Part shown: in pieces, positions 1-8,288 of the stretch
How positions within the stretch are numbered: position 1 is the first letter of the stretch
Layout: every line of letters begins with the position of its first letter
NCBI GenBank assembly: GCA_903861645.1
Contig: CAIOVE010000037.1
Coordinates: 57,341 to 121,340 of the forward strand
Length of the DNA stretch: 64,000 bases
Source of the DNA: an uncultured Hyphomicrobiales bacterium
GTDB lineage: Bacteria; Pseudomonadota; Alphaproteobacteria; Rhizobiales; Beijerinckiaceae
Direction: 5' to 3'
Made by a program: the position numbers and the translations under genes
Notes under the pieces: generated by a model
Seen by the model: only the letters and a program-made list of their open reading frames with translations
What the model was told of the DNA's origin: nothing
Database searches by the model: none

Positions 1-156
1 GTCGAAAATGGCGAGATCGGGCGGATTGGCCTTCAACCCGTCGAGCGCGCTGGCGCCATCGGTGTAGGTCTGGACCCGGTAACCTTCGCCCTCGAGGGCG
101 ATGGAGACGGAGGTGAGGATGTTGCGGTCGTCGTCGACCAGGGCGATCGTGGGCAT
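1..156 (-). CDS. chvI: ChvI-type response regulator, N-terminal part (runs off window)
   Basis: The first 52 codons are present and the gene continues beyond the left edge. The translation begins [12 protein letters not shown] and contains the acidic pocket of a receiver domain (Asp run at residues 8-10). It closely follows the N terminus I know for ChvI, the OmpR-family regulator of the ChvG-ChvI two-component system of Hyphomicrobiales, which controls envelope, exopolysaccharide and acid-stress genes. The phosphoacceptor Asp appears to be the last residue visible (AIFD). The DNA-binding domain lies outside the window, so the family call rests on the receiver sequence alone. In many relatives pckA is the divergent neighbour; here it is a flavin monooxygenase. 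Confidence 0.82.
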   Translation of the reverse strand, partial: MPTIALVDDDRNILTSVSIALEGEGYRVQTYTDGASALDGLKANPPDLAIFD

Positions 157-439
157 GGGGGCCTTGGGGCTCCGTGATCAGGCGCGACGGAATGTCGCGG
201 TCGGACAATGGGACCAATCTGGACCGTTCGCCCTGAATGGGCCGTGAACGGTGAGCTTGGCCGTACGCTGGGACACTCGGCGGACACGAGGGCCGAAATG
301 TGACCGAAGCCGAGCGCCGATATGGCCAGCGACGGAATTGCAACAAGCCGATTAGCACGAAAATCATGCCGCGGTCGCGTCAAAAATCCGCCAGGGAAAC
401 GATGGGGAACGCCGGAATCGTGGGATTTTTCCCTGTCGC

Positions 440-459
440 GCGCATGGCTGGCCATGCGC
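440..459. promoter_or_regulatory. 20-bp operator-like dyad
   Basis: GCGCATGGC-TG-GCCATGCGC is a perfect 9-bp inverted repeat with a 2-bp centre. The centre is too short for an RNA loop, so a dimeric regulator site is more likely than a terminator. It lies just upstream of the promoter-like boxes of the flavin monooxygenase gene. No matching regulator gene is adjacent. Confidence 0.4.
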
Positions 460-466
460 CACGCGC

Positions 467-497
467 TTGACGCGCCACGGCGATACACGGCTTAAAT
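467..497 (+). promoter_or_regulatory. Possible sigma-70 promoter of the LLM monooxygenase gene
   Basis: TTGACG at 467-472 could be a -35 box and TTAAAT at 492-497 a -10 box, with a rather long 19-bp spacer. The site is about 70 bp upstream of the start codon. Weak call. Confidence 0.3.
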
Positions 498-563
498 AAG
501 CCTTCGAGCGAACGCGGCGACGCCCGACCAGGAAGGCGGTCGCGATTCGCCAGGGGAGTGGCA

Positions 564-1769
564 ATGAAAGTCTATTTGATGGACCTGCTGCCTTACGGCA
601 GGCATTTCGACCAGTTCAAGGCGGACCGTTACATTCCCTACCCCCTGCCCGGCAGCCATTTCGACCCCGAAATCGCCGCGCAAACCTATGCCGAGCATTT
701 CGACATCTGGAACGAAATGGAGGAGCTGGGCTTCGACGGCGTCGGCCTCAACGAGCATCACACGACGCCGCACGGCCTGATGGTTTCGCCCAACGCCATC
801 GCCATGGCCGCGGCGCGCACCACCAAGAAGCTGGAGTTCCTGCTGCTCGGCAATCTCTTGCCGCTGCACAACCCGCTGCGCATCGCCGAGGAACTCGCGA
901 TGGCGGACTGTATTTCCCGGGGGCGCATCCTTTCGGGCTTCGCCCGCGGCGTGCCGCGCGAATACCGCGTCTATGACGTGCCTATGTCGGAATCCCGCGC
1001 CCGCTTCGACGAGGCGCTGGAAATCATCCAGCTCGCCTGGACGAAGGACACCTTCTCGTACGACGGAAAATTCTGGAAATACAAGGACATCGGCATCTGG
1101 CCGCGGCCCTTCCAGCAGCCGCATCCGCCGGTCTGGATTCCCTTCACCGGCAGCAAGGAAACGATCCAGCTCGCTGGCCGAAACAATTTCCGCGCCGTCA
1201 TGTCGGCGGGTCATCCGGGCGTCACCGAGGACATCGTCCAGTATTACGCCAAGCAGTTGGCCGATCACGGACACCAGATCACGCCGCAGCACATGTGCCT
1301 GTTCACCGACGCCTATGTCGCCGACAGCGCCGACGCGGCGTTGAAGGAGAACATGTCCTATTATCTCTATTTCGTGCAGACGCTCTGGCATCACGGCAGC
1401 GACCAGCCCAAGGAAGCGCTGGGCAAGGCTGGCTACGTGGCCTCCTCGTCGTTCGACTACCTGCGGCCGGAAAACCAGCCGCACGCGGAAATGGACCGGG
1501 CGAAGATCCGCCTGACCAACGCGTCGGACGTCGAGGCCCGCGTCAAGAACGGTTCGCTCGCCTGGGGTTCGCCCAAGGAAGTGGCCGAGCGGCTGATCGA
1601 CAAGGCCGAGCAGATGGGCGCCAACCAGTTGTTGCTGAACGTCAATCTCGGCGCGCCGCCGCACGACATGTTCCGCGAGCAGGTCAGGCGCTTCGGCAAG
1701 GAAGTCCTGCCGATCCTGCAAAAGCACCAGGTAAAGAAGGTGCCGCTGGCCGCCGCCGCCGCGGCCTGA
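564..1769 (+). CDS. LLM-class flavin-dependent oxidoreductase (luciferase-like)
   Basis: A 401-residue bacterial-luciferase-like monooxygenase, expected to use FMNH2 supplied by a separate reductase. Visible family features are the NEHH motif at residues 63-66 in the early barrel, the following stretch reaching LLGNLLPLHNPLR, and the RGVPREYRVY segment. The length is usual for long members of the family. I chose ATG 564 because AGGGGAG (552-558) lies at good spacing in front of it; the in-frame GTG at 558 would overlap that Shine-Dalgarno. The gene is monocistronic and faces a nickel/cobalt permease. The substrate is unknown; nearby UbiD, hydrolase and FAD-monooxygenase genes suggest small-molecule catabolism, which is inference. 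Confidence 0.85.
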   Translation: MKVYLMDLLPYGRHFDQFKADRYIPYPLPGSHFDPEIAAQTYAEHFDIWNEMEELGFDGVGLNEHHTTPHGLMVSPNAIAMAAARTTKKLEFLLLGNLLPLHNPLRIAEELAMADCISRGRILSGFARGVPREYRVYDVPMSESRARFDEALEIIQLAWTKDTFSYDGKFWKYKDIGIWPRPFQQPHPPVWIPFTGSKETIQLAGRNNFRAVMSAGHPGVTEDIVQYYAKQLADHGHQITPQHMCLFTDAYVADSADAALKENMSYYLYFVQTLWHHGSDQPKEALGKAGYVASSSFDYLRPENQPHAEMDRAKIRLTNASDVEARVKNGSLAWGSPKEVAERLIDKAEQMGANQLLLNVNLGAPPHDMFREQVRRFGKEVLPILQKHQVKKVPLAAAAAA

Positions 1770-1779
1770 GGATCGAAAA
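1757..1779 (+). repeat. 23-bp exact repeat, copy 1 (second copy at 37141-37163)
   Basis: This 23-bp stretch spans the last Ala codons, the TGA stop and GAGGATCGAAAA of the LLM gene. It is identical to 37141-37163, which spans the end of the JmjC-like gene in the same way. The flanks differ. Confidence 0.7.
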
Positions 1780-1782
1780 CGT

Positions 1783-1811
1783 GGATCGCGCGGCTCAGGC
1801 GCGCGCGATCC
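1783..1811. terminator. Hairpin between convergent genes
   Basis: GGATCGCGCG (1783-1792) pairs perfectly with CGCGCGATCC (1802-1811) around a 9-nt loop. It lies between the stop of the LLM gene and the 3' end of the permease gene and overlaps the last codons of the latter. There is no T-run, so termination efficiency is uncertain. Confidence 0.45.
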
Positions 1812-2847
1812 GCTCGTACCCCTTGAAGCGATAGATCGCGGCCGAGGCGACCCAGGCCAGCGCGAAAACGCCGATGACGACAAACCCGAAATCGGCGAGG
1901 TCGTCATTGAGCGCGGCGATCAGGCTCCAGAAGCCGCCCTCGAGGCCAAGCCGTTCGCCGATCAGTCCAAGCGCCTCGACGCCGCCGATCAGCACCGCGA
2001 CGACGACCGAAATCGCCGTGATCGTCAGATTGTACCAAAGCTTGCGGATGGGATGCACGAAGGCCCAGCCATAGGCGCCGACCATCATCGCGCTGTCGGC
2101 GGTGTCGACCAGCGCCATGCCGGCGGTGAACAGGGCGGGAAAAACCAGAATTTGCCACGCGCCCATGCCCTGCGCCGCCTGACCCGCCGCGATGCCCAAA
2201 AGACCGATCTCGGTCGCCGTATCAAAGCCAAGCCCGAACAGAAATCCGATCGGATACATGTGCCAGCTTTGCGTCACCGTGCCGAACAAGGGCCGGAAAA
2301 TCCGCGCCAGAATCCCGCCGCCCGACAGCAACATGTCGAGGGAATCGTTATCGAGTTCGCCGCCCTTGGCGACGTGCCGGAAATTCCGCCACACGCCGCG
2401 CAGGATCAGGAGATTCGCCAACGCGATGACCAGCAGGAAAAAGGCGGATACCGACGTGCCGATGACTCCGCCGATGGTCTTGAAGGACTCGAAGCGGGAC
2501 TGCATCGCCATGGTCGTCGCCGCAAGCAGGGCGGTCGCGATGATGACGATGGTCGAATGGCCCAGCGAGAAGAACAGGCCGACGTTCAGGGGGCGCTTGC
2601 CCTCCTGCATCAGCTTGCGCACCACATTGTCGATGGCGGCGATGTGATCGGCGTCGACGGCGTGCCGCAGGCCGAAAACCCAGGCCAGCAGGGCCGTGCC
2701 CAGCAACGCCGGCTGATCGTGGAACAGCGCCCAGGCCCAGACCCAGGCCGCGACATTGGCCAGTATGAGCAAGGCGAAAACGCCCTTGAGACGCGTGGCG
2801 GCGCCATCGCGGGAGTCATCGAACAGGCCTTCCGACACCACCGACAA
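1795..2847 (-). CDS. NiCoT-family nickel/cobalt permease (HoxN/HupN/NixA type)
   Basis: A polytopic inner-membrane permease of about 350 residues for Ni2+ or Co2+. The signature HAVDADHI is at residues 62-69, where the His and Asp residues bind the metal in this family, and LFFSLGHST follows at about 91-99. Start choice: a longer reading from GTG 2898 exists, but AAGGGAG (2853-2859) sits 5 nt before TTG 2847, and the extra 17 residues are unlike the family, so I prefer TTG 2847. Nickel versus cobalt cannot be told from the sequence. No urease, hydrogenase or cobalamin genes are adjacent. Confidence 0.88.
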   Translation of the reverse strand: MSVVSEGLFDDSRDGAATRLKGVFALLILANVAAWVWAWALFHDQPALLGTALLAWVFGLRHAVDADHIAAIDNVVRKLMQEGKRPLNVGLFFSLGHSTIVIIATALLAATTMAMQSRFESFKTIGGVIGTSVSAFFLLVIALANLLILRGVWRNFRHVAKGGELDNDSLDMLLSGGGILARIFRPLFGTVTQSWHMYPIGFLFGLGFDTATEIGLLGIAAGQAAQGMGAWQILVFPALFTAGMALVDTADSAMMVGAYGWAFVHPIRKLWYNLTITAISVVVAVLIGGVEALGLIGERLGLEGGFWSLIAALNDDLADFGFVVIGVFALAWVASAAIYRFKGYERIARA

Positions 2848-2852
2848 GATTG

Positions 2853-2859
2853 CTCCCTT
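2853..2859 (-). promoter_or_regulatory. Shine-Dalgarno that decides the permease start
   Basis: On the minus strand this reads AAGGGAG, 5 nt before TTG 2847. The alternative GTG at 2898 has no comparable site. Confidence 0.5.
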
Positions 2860-3062
2860 CCATCCAGCTTCATACGGAAGTTTTCTTTTTTCATACACGC
2901 GAAGTCCGGGTCAAGGGCCTTGCCGCGGCGGCTCGATTGATTCAGGCGCAACCTGTTCCCCAGACCGGTTCTGGATTAGCCTGAGGATCATAATCAAGAC
3001 ATCCCTCCGGGAGGACGGATGAGACCCGCGCGGCGCTCCCGCCCACGCCCGAAAGGTTGTCC

Positions 3063-3845
3063 ATGCGTTTCAGATTGAGCAATGGCCTGTCGATCGCCTA
3101 TCGCACCAGAGGCGCTGGACGGCCTGTCGTGCTGATGCATCCGGTCGGGGTGCGCGGCGCCTTCTGGGATGGCGTCATCGCCGAGCTTGAAGGCGAGTGT
3201 CGCCTGATAGCTCCCGATTTCCGCGGCCACGGCGACAGCGACGCCCCCGCCAGCGGCTTTGGTCTCGACGACCTCGCGGCCGACATCATCGAATTGCTGC
3301 GCGCCGTCGGCCAGCCTCCGGCCCTCGTCGTCGGCTGCTCCATGGGCGGCATGGTCGCTCAGGCGATCGGCTGCCTCGCGCCTGACGTGGCGAGCGGCAT
3401 TGTCATCGCCAACACCGCCCATCTGCGCAATGAGCAGGGTCGGGCGACCATGGTGCAACGCGCCCTTCAGGCGGAAAAGGGCATGCCCATCGTTCTGCCG
3501 ACGACGCTCTCGCGCTGGTTCGACGCGCAGACCATGGTCGCGCGGCCCGAACTGGTGGCCCGCGCGCGCGACTGGCTGATCGAGGCTGACCCCGTCGTCC
3601 ACGCCTGGTCATGGCGCGCGATCCGCGATCTGAATTACGCCGAGCGCCTGAAATCGCTGTCGATACCCGCTCTCGCGGTTGCCGGTCTGCGCGATCAGTC
3701 GACGCCGGTCGCGGCCATGCAGGCGATGGCGCGCGACATTCCCCATTGCGCCTACCGTGAAATCGATTCCGGCCATCTCGCGCCGCTGGAGGAGCCCGCC
3801 CGGTTCGCCGCGCTGCTGCGCGAATTCATGGCCGGACTTTCCTGA
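3063..3845 (+). CDS. Alpha/beta-fold hydrolase
   Basis: A 260-residue cytosolic alpha/beta hydrolase. The catalytic triad is visible: nucleophile Ser93 in GCSMGG, Asp211 in GLRDQST and His238 in DSGHLAP; the oxyanion-hole segment is HPVG near residue 26. The architecture is that of 3-oxoadipate enol-lactonase and related esterase or C-C hydrolases, and the substrate cannot be fixed. ATG 3063 has GAAAGG (3051-3056) in front; TTG 3057 is less likely. It is followed after 26 bp by a UbiD-type decarboxylase, so the two probably act in one catabolic route. Confidence 0.85.
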   Translation: MRFRLSNGLSIAYRTRGAGRPVVLMHPVGVRGAFWDGVIAELEGECRLIAPDFRGHGDSDAPASGFGLDDLAADIIELLRAVGQPPALVVGCSMGGMVAQAIGCLAPDVASGIVIANTAHLRNEQGRATMVQRALQAEKGMPIVLPTTLSRWFDAQTMVARPELVARARDWLIEADPVVHAWSWRAIRDLNYAERLKSLSIPALAVAGLRDQSTPVAAMQAMARDIPHCAYREIDSGHLAPLEEPARFAALLREFMAGLS

Positions 3846-3871
3846 GCCCTTAAATCAAGGACCGCCGCACC

Positions 3872-5518
3872 ATGACATCCGGACACATTGGCGCGCGCCC
3901 GCCGCGCGACCTGCGCGAACATATCGCCGCGCTCGACGCCGCGGGTCTGCTGACGCGCATCGACCGCCCCATCAACAAGGACACGCAATTGCAGCCGCTG
4001 GCGCGGTGGCAATTCATCGGCGGCATCCCCGAAAACGAGCGGCGCGCGTTCCTGTTCACGAATGTCACGGATTCGAAGGGCCGGCGCTACGACATGCCCG
4101 TTCTCTTGGGCGCGCTGGCGGGCTCGCCGCGCATATACGCCCTTGGCATGGGCCGGCCCGTGGAGGAAATCGGCCCCGCGTGGACGCGCGCCATCGCCAA
4201 CCCCATACCGCCAGTCACGGTCGCCGGCGCGCCCTGTCAGGAAGTGGTGATCACCGGCGACGCCTTGCGCGAAAAGGGTGGCGGCCTCGCGGCGCTGCCC
4301 GTGCCCATCTCCACGCCGGGATACGACGCCGCGCCCTATCTGACGGCCACCCTTTGCGTCACGCGCGATCCCGACACCGGCGTGCAAAACACCGGCATGT
4401 ATCGCGCCGCGCTTAAGGCGACCGACCGCCTCGTCGTGCGCATGGTCGCGCGACCGGGCGGCGCGGGCGGCTGGTTGCACTGGCTGAAATACCGCGAGCG
4501 CGGCGAACCCATGCCCATATCCATCGCGATTGGCGGCGCGCCAGTCGTGGTGTTCACATCGCCGGCCAAGCTCGCCGTCGACGCCGACGAATATGGCGTC
4601 GCCGGGGCGCTCGCGGGCGCGCCCATCGAGATGGTCCGCTGCAAGACGAATGATCTGCTTGTTCCCGCCAGCGCGGAAATCGTCATCGAGGGCGTCATCG
4701 ACACGAGCGTGCTCGAGCCCGAGGCCCCCTTCGGCGAAAGCAACGGCTATGTCGCGCTGGAAGCCTTCAACATGCCCATGCGCGTGACGGCGATCACGCG
4801 CCGCGAGGACGCGCTTTTCAACGCCATCATCAGTCAGGTCACGCCAAGCGAATCCAGCGTCATCAAGAAGGTCGCCTATGAGCCACTTTTTCTCGATTAC
4901 CTGAAGCGCAAACTGAACGTGAAGGGCGTGAAGCGCGTCGTCCTGCATGAACCCCTCACCAACCTGCGGCCGGTCATCTTCGTGCAATTTGAATACGGCG
5001 CGCCGCAGGCCGAGATCTGGCGCGCCCTGCGCGGCGCCAGCGCCTTCATCTCCAATTTCGGCAAGGTGGTCATCGCCGTGAGCGACGACATCGATCCATC
5101 CTCCGTCGACGCGGTGCTCTGGTCCATCGCCTACCGCAGCAACCCCATCGAGGACGCGTTGATCGTGCCTTACAAGGGCGGCGGGCAAGGATCGCAGTAT
5201 GGCGAAAAGCGCGCCGACTCCGCGCTGCTGATCGACGCCACGCGCAAGCGGCCCATGCCGCCCCTCGCCCTGCCGCGCAAGGAGTTCATGGAGGACGCGC
5301 TGGCGATCTGGAACGAGTTGGGACTGCCCGCCGTCAAGGTTCCCTCCCCATGGCACGGCTATACGCTCGGCAACTGGGGCGACGACTGGGAGACCTTCGC
5401 GCGCAACGCGGTCGCCGGCGACTGGGAGGCGAATGGTCTGCAAACGCTGAAACGCCAACGCGCCGGCCTCGACGCCGAAACACCCGCGCGCGTGGTCGAG
5501 CCGCCGCCAAAGCCCTGA
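3872..5518 (+). CDS. UbiD-family prenylated-FMN decarboxylase
   Basis: A 548-residue UbiD-like (de)carboxylase. The family uses prenylated FMN made by a UbiX partner to decarboxylate aromatic or alpha,beta-unsaturated acids. The active-site pieces are present: NTGMYR with Arg178, and the Glu pair in LEPEAPFGES (Glu284, Glu289), matching the Arg-Glu-Glu network of Fdc1/UbiD. The sequence has the extended form typical of catabolic members, and its position next to a hydrolase argues against the ubiquinone-pathway UbiD. No UbiX is in the window, so the cofactor maker must be elsewhere. An AAGGA precedes the ATG. Confidence 0.88.
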   Translation: MTSGHIGARPPRDLREHIAALDAAGLLTRIDRPINKDTQLQPLARWQFIGGIPENERRAFLFTNVTDSKGRRYDMPVLLGALAGSPRIYALGMGRPVEEIGPAWTRAIANPIPPVTVAGAPCQEVVITGDALREKGGGLAALPVPISTPGYDAAPYLTATLCVTRDPDTGVQNTGMYRAALKATDRLVVRMVARPGGAGGWLHWLKYRERGEPMPISIAIGGAPVVVFTSPAKLAVDADEYGVAGALAGAPIEMVRCKTNDLLVPASAEIVIEGVIDTSVLEPEAPFGESNGYVALEAFNMPMRVTAITRREDALFNAIISQVTPSESSVIKKVAYEPLFLDYLKRKLNVKGVKRVVLHEPLTNLRPVIFVQFEYGAPQAEIWRALRGASAFISNFGKVVIAVSDDIDPSSVDAVLWSIAYRSNPIEDALIVPYKGGGQGSQYGEKRADSALLIDATRKRPMPPLALPRKEFMEDALAIWNELGLPAVKVPSPWHGYTLGNWGDDWETFARNAVAGDWEANGLQTLKRQRAGLDAETPARVVEPPPKP

Positions 5519-5609
5519 TTGATCGGACGCGCCGCCCGCGCGCGATAAGTTACCGCGCGTTGACCAAAGCAACCGTTTGGAAACCACTCGTTAGGTAAAC
5601 TTCCATCCA

Positions 5610-6305
5610 ATGGCTGTTCAGGACATTGGGATGCAGGTCGACCTATCGGGAAAGGTGGCGCTTGTGACCGGCGCGAGCCGCGGCATTGGCGCGGCCGTCG
5701 TCGAGGCGCTGCGCGCGGCCGGCGCCACCGTGACCGGCGTGTCGCGCGCGCAGGGCGTGGACCTCCTCGATCGCGACCAGCGCGCGAGACTGACCGCGCG
5801 CGCCGATATTCTTGTTAATTGCGCCGGCATGCAGGCGGCCCACCCGGCCCTTGACTATCCAATTGACACCTGGGACCGCGAACTCGAGATCAATCTCACC
5901 GCCACGTTCGATCTCTGCCAGAGGGTCGCGCCGGGCATGATCGAACGGCGCTGGGGCCGCATCATCAATTTCAGCAGCATCGCCGGGATTCAGGGCACGC
6001 GCGGCATTATCGGATACTCCGTCGCCAAGGCGGGCCTGATCCAACTCACCAAATGTCTGAGCAACGAATGGGCGCCCTTTGGCGTGACCGTCAATTGCGT
6101 CGCGCCCGGCTATATCGAAACGGAAATGCTCAAGCCCCTGACAGAAAACGCCACCGCGGCCGAGCTGACCAGGGGACGCATTCCCGTTGGTCGGTTCGGC
6201 GCAAGCGAGGAAGTGGCGTCTTCCGTCGTTTTCCTGTGCGGCGAGCAATCAAGATACATCACCGGCGTCACCTTGCCGGTCGACGGAGGATGGATGGCCC
6301 GATGA
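5610..6305 (+). CDS. SDR-family NAD(P)-dependent oxidoreductase
   Basis: A classical short-chain dehydrogenase of 231 residues. TGASRGIG (20-27) binds the dinucleotide, NCAG (70-73) stabilises the core, and Ser122/Ser123, Tyr136 and Lys140 form the catalytic set; VDGGWMAR closes the protein as in FabG-like enzymes. ATG 5610 and ATG 5631 are both possible starts. The stop overlaps the start of the radical SAM gene (ATGA), so the two are probably translationally coupled. This context suggests a step on a sugar or a lipid-linked intermediate rather than fatty-acid synthesis, but the substrate is unknown. Confidence 0.85.
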   Translation: MAVQDIGMQVDLSGKVALVTGASRGIGAAVVEALRAAGATVTGVSRAQGVDLLDRDQRARLTARADILVNCAGMQAAHPALDYPIDTWDRELEINLTATFDLCQRVAPGMIERRWGRIINFSSIAGIQGTRGIIGYSVAKAGLIQLTKCLSNEWAPFGVTVNCVAPGYIETEMLKPLTENATAAELTRGRIPVGRFGASEEVASSVVFLCGEQSRYITGVTLPVDGGWMAR

Positions 6306-7351
6306 AAATCAAGACAATCGAACTGCGGGAAAACCAGCGCATCGATCTGGGCAAGGCCGCGCCAATTCCCGCGCCGCTGTCGCTCTATCTGGAGCCGACC
6401 AGCCTGTGCAACATGCGGTGCGAGTTCTGCCCGACCGGCGACGCGATGCTTCGCCGCGAGCGCCCCAATGGCATGATGGATATCGCCCTCGTCGAGAAAC
6501 TCGTTCGCGATGTCAGGGAATGGGGCGTTCAACTGCGCCGCATCAATCTTTACAAGGATGGCGAGCCGACCCTGCATAAGCAGTTCATCGAGATGGTGCA
6601 AATCCTCAAGGCGGGCGGCATCAGCAAGGAATTGTGGACGAAGACAAACGGCCTTCTGCTGAATCCGGACTACAACCAGCGCCTGCTCGATAGCGGTCTC
6701 GACATGATCGGGGTTTCCATCAACGCCGTCAGCGCAGAGGGTTATCTCAAGGTCACCAAGACCAAGCTCGATTACGAAAAACTCGTTGCCGGCGTGACCG
6801 ACCTGTGCGACCGAGCGCGCGATACGAATGTCCGCGTTCTCGTTAAAATCGCGGACTCCGGCTTCACGCCAGATGAAATCCGCAAGTTTCACGAGGATTT
6901 CAAGGCCGCCCCGTTCAGCTCGGTCGAACAGTTGCATGGCTGGGCCGCGACAGAGCACAAGGACTGGACGCTGGGCACGAACCCCACGACATTCGAGGGC
7001 GCGAACCTCGTCGACAAGATCGCCTGTCCGCTTCCCTTCTTCATGCTCGCCATCAACTGGAATGGAACGGTAGGCCTGTGTAACGACGACTGGCTGCACG
7101 CAACCGTCTGCGGCGACATCCGCAAGCAAACGCTCAAGGAAGTCTGGCAGGGCGAGGAACTTCGCAAATTGCGCATGATGCACCTGCAAGCGCGCCGCGG
7201 CGACAACAAGGCTTGCGGCAATTGCAGCAATATCCGCACGCTTCCCGACAACATTGACGCCAACAGGCTGGAAATATTCCAACGGTTGACGAACGAGCGC
7301 GACGCCAATCCGGCCTCGTCAATCGCCGACGGCCGCAAGATCGCGGTTTAG
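6302..7351 (+). CDS. Radical SAM protein with SPASM domain
   Basis: A 349-residue radical SAM enzyme. The [4Fe-4S] motif CNMRCEFC (Cys36, Cys40, Cys43) is near the N terminus, followed by the YKDGEPTLH segment of the SAM site. C-terminal Cys residues in ACPLP, GLCNDDW, TVCGD and CGNCSNI are those of a SPASM domain carrying auxiliary clusters. ATG 6302 overlaps the SDR stop. Such proteins mature peptides or act on sugars and other small molecules. No precursor-peptide gene is visible here, and the neighbours are sugar enzymes, so a carbohydrate substrate is the better guess. Function unproven. Confidence 0.85.
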   Translation: MKIKTIELRENQRIDLGKAAPIPAPLSLYLEPTSLCNMRCEFCPTGDAMLRRERPNGMMDIALVEKLVRDVREWGVQLRRINLYKDGEPTLHKQFIEMVQILKAGGISKELWTKTNGLLLNPDYNQRLLDSGLDMIGVSINAVSAEGYLKVTKTKLDYEKLVAGVTDLCDRARDTNVRVLVKIADSGFTPDEIRKFHEDFKAAPFSSVEQLHGWAATEHKDWTLGTNPTTFEGANLVDKIACPLPFFMLAINWNGTVGLCNDDWLHATVCGDIRKQTLKEVWQGEELRKLRMMHLQARRGDNKACGNCSNIRTLPDNIDANRLEIFQRLTNERDANPASSIADGRKIAV

Positions 7352-7368
7352 GCGGAGCGACGACGCGC

Positions 7369-8244
7369 ATGAAGATCGCGAAAAGATGCGGATGCTGCGA
7401 TGGCGGCGCGCTCGCGCGCACGCCTGCCGTGTTGGCGCCCTTCATCGCCAGCCGCGTCTTCGACTGGGAGCCGACGGAAATTACCGCCGACTGGGGATTG
7501 CGCGACATTCGACAAGGCAATGCCTACACCGTCTGCAATACGCTGGAGTGCGTTGATTGTGGATTTGTGTTCCTCGACATGCGTTTCGACGACGAGGAGA
7601 TGGCGGCGCTCTACAAGGGCTATCGAGACGCCGGCTATTGCGCCCTGCGCGACCGCTTCGAGCCCGGCTACGCCGCCAGAAACAACACCTTTGGCGCGCA
7701 GGCCGAATATATCCCAAAGGTCGAGGCGTTTCTCGCCCCTTATATGCCGGCCGCCCCGCGCATACTCGACTTTGGCGGCGACACCGGCATGAACACGCCC
7801 CTGCAAGGGCGCGCCGCCGCGTTCCATATTCACGATATCTCCGACGTCGCGCCCGTTAAAGGCGCCACGCGCGTGTCGTACGAAGAGGCGCGCGCGCAGG
7901 CTTACGACCTGATCGTCTCCATCCAGGTGCTGGAACACGTCGCCGACCCTCGCGCGCATATCCGCGAAATCGCGGGCCTCATGAAGCCGGAGACATTGCT
8001 TTATCTTGAGTTGCCGTTCGAGGAAATGATGCGAACCGACGGCGGGAACATGTCGCGCGGATCGCGCAAGCGTCACTGGCACGAACACATCAACTTCTTC
8101 TCGGAGAAGGCGCTCCATCGCTTGCTGGCCGACAGCTCGCTCGAAATCGTCGCCAGCCAATTGATGCCGATTTACGCCGCCGCGCGCCATTCCATCGTTT
8201 TTTCCGTTATCGCGCGCAAAGGGGACGGCGCGAAAAGCGGTTAG
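7369..8244 (+). CDS. Class I SAM-dependent methyltransferase with N-terminal Cys motif
   Basis: A 291-residue protein. The N terminus has CGCC at residues 7-10 and a second pair in LECVDCG, a likely zinc site as in sugar C-methyltransferases and related methyltransferase families. The SAM-binding core reads ILDFGGDTG, followed by the post-core IQVLEHVADP. It starts 17 bp after the radical SAM gene on the same strand, so the SDR, radical SAM protein and methyltransferase form one unit. It converges with the GT2 gene. The acceptor is unknown; methylation of a cell-surface sugar is likely from context. Confidence 0.8.
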   Translation: MKIAKRCGCCDGGALARTPAVLAPFIASRVFDWEPTEITADWGLRDIRQGNAYTVCNTLECVDCGFVFLDMRFDDEEMAALYKGYRDAGYCALRDRFEPGYAARNNTFGAQAEYIPKVEAFLAPYMPAAPRILDFGGDTGMNTPLQGRAAAFHIHDISDVAPVKGATRVSYEEARAQAYDLIVSIQVLEHVADPRAHIREIAGLMKPETLLYLELPFEEMMRTDGGNMSRGSRKRHWHEHINFFSEKALHRLLADSSLEIVASQLMPIYAAARHSIVFSVIARKGDGAKSG

Positions 8245-8288
8245 ATGGCTTCGACGCCCCGAAAGGCGCGCCCGGCAATCATCGAACA

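Larger units (their letters stand above)
157..563. other. 407-bp intergenic region between chvI and the flavin monooxygenase
   Basis: No convincing gene on either strand. It holds two mutually exclusive inverted repeats (382-389 with 423-430, and 392-399 with 428-435, which share bases 428-430), a 20-bp dyad at 440-459, and a promoter-like pair at 467-497. The divergent chvI promoter should also lie here, but no box stands out. Confidence 0.6.

Noticed and set aside
2875..2900. Repeated TTCATAC near the nickel/cobalt permease start, considered as a NikR operator
   Set aside because: NikR sites are inverted repeats (GTATGA-N16-TCATAC); these copies are direct repeats, and the first lies within or near the start codon region.
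3752..5587. Long open frame antisense to the UbiD gene (611 codons)
   Set aside because: High-GC shadow of the UbiD gene; its translation is rich in Arg, His, Asp and Ala with no domain, and it shares no promoter or Shine-Dalgarno.
6302..7351. Radical SAM protein considered as a RiPP maturase
   Set aside because: No short precursor-like ORF with a Shine-Dalgarno was seen nearby, and the neighbours are sugar enzymes.
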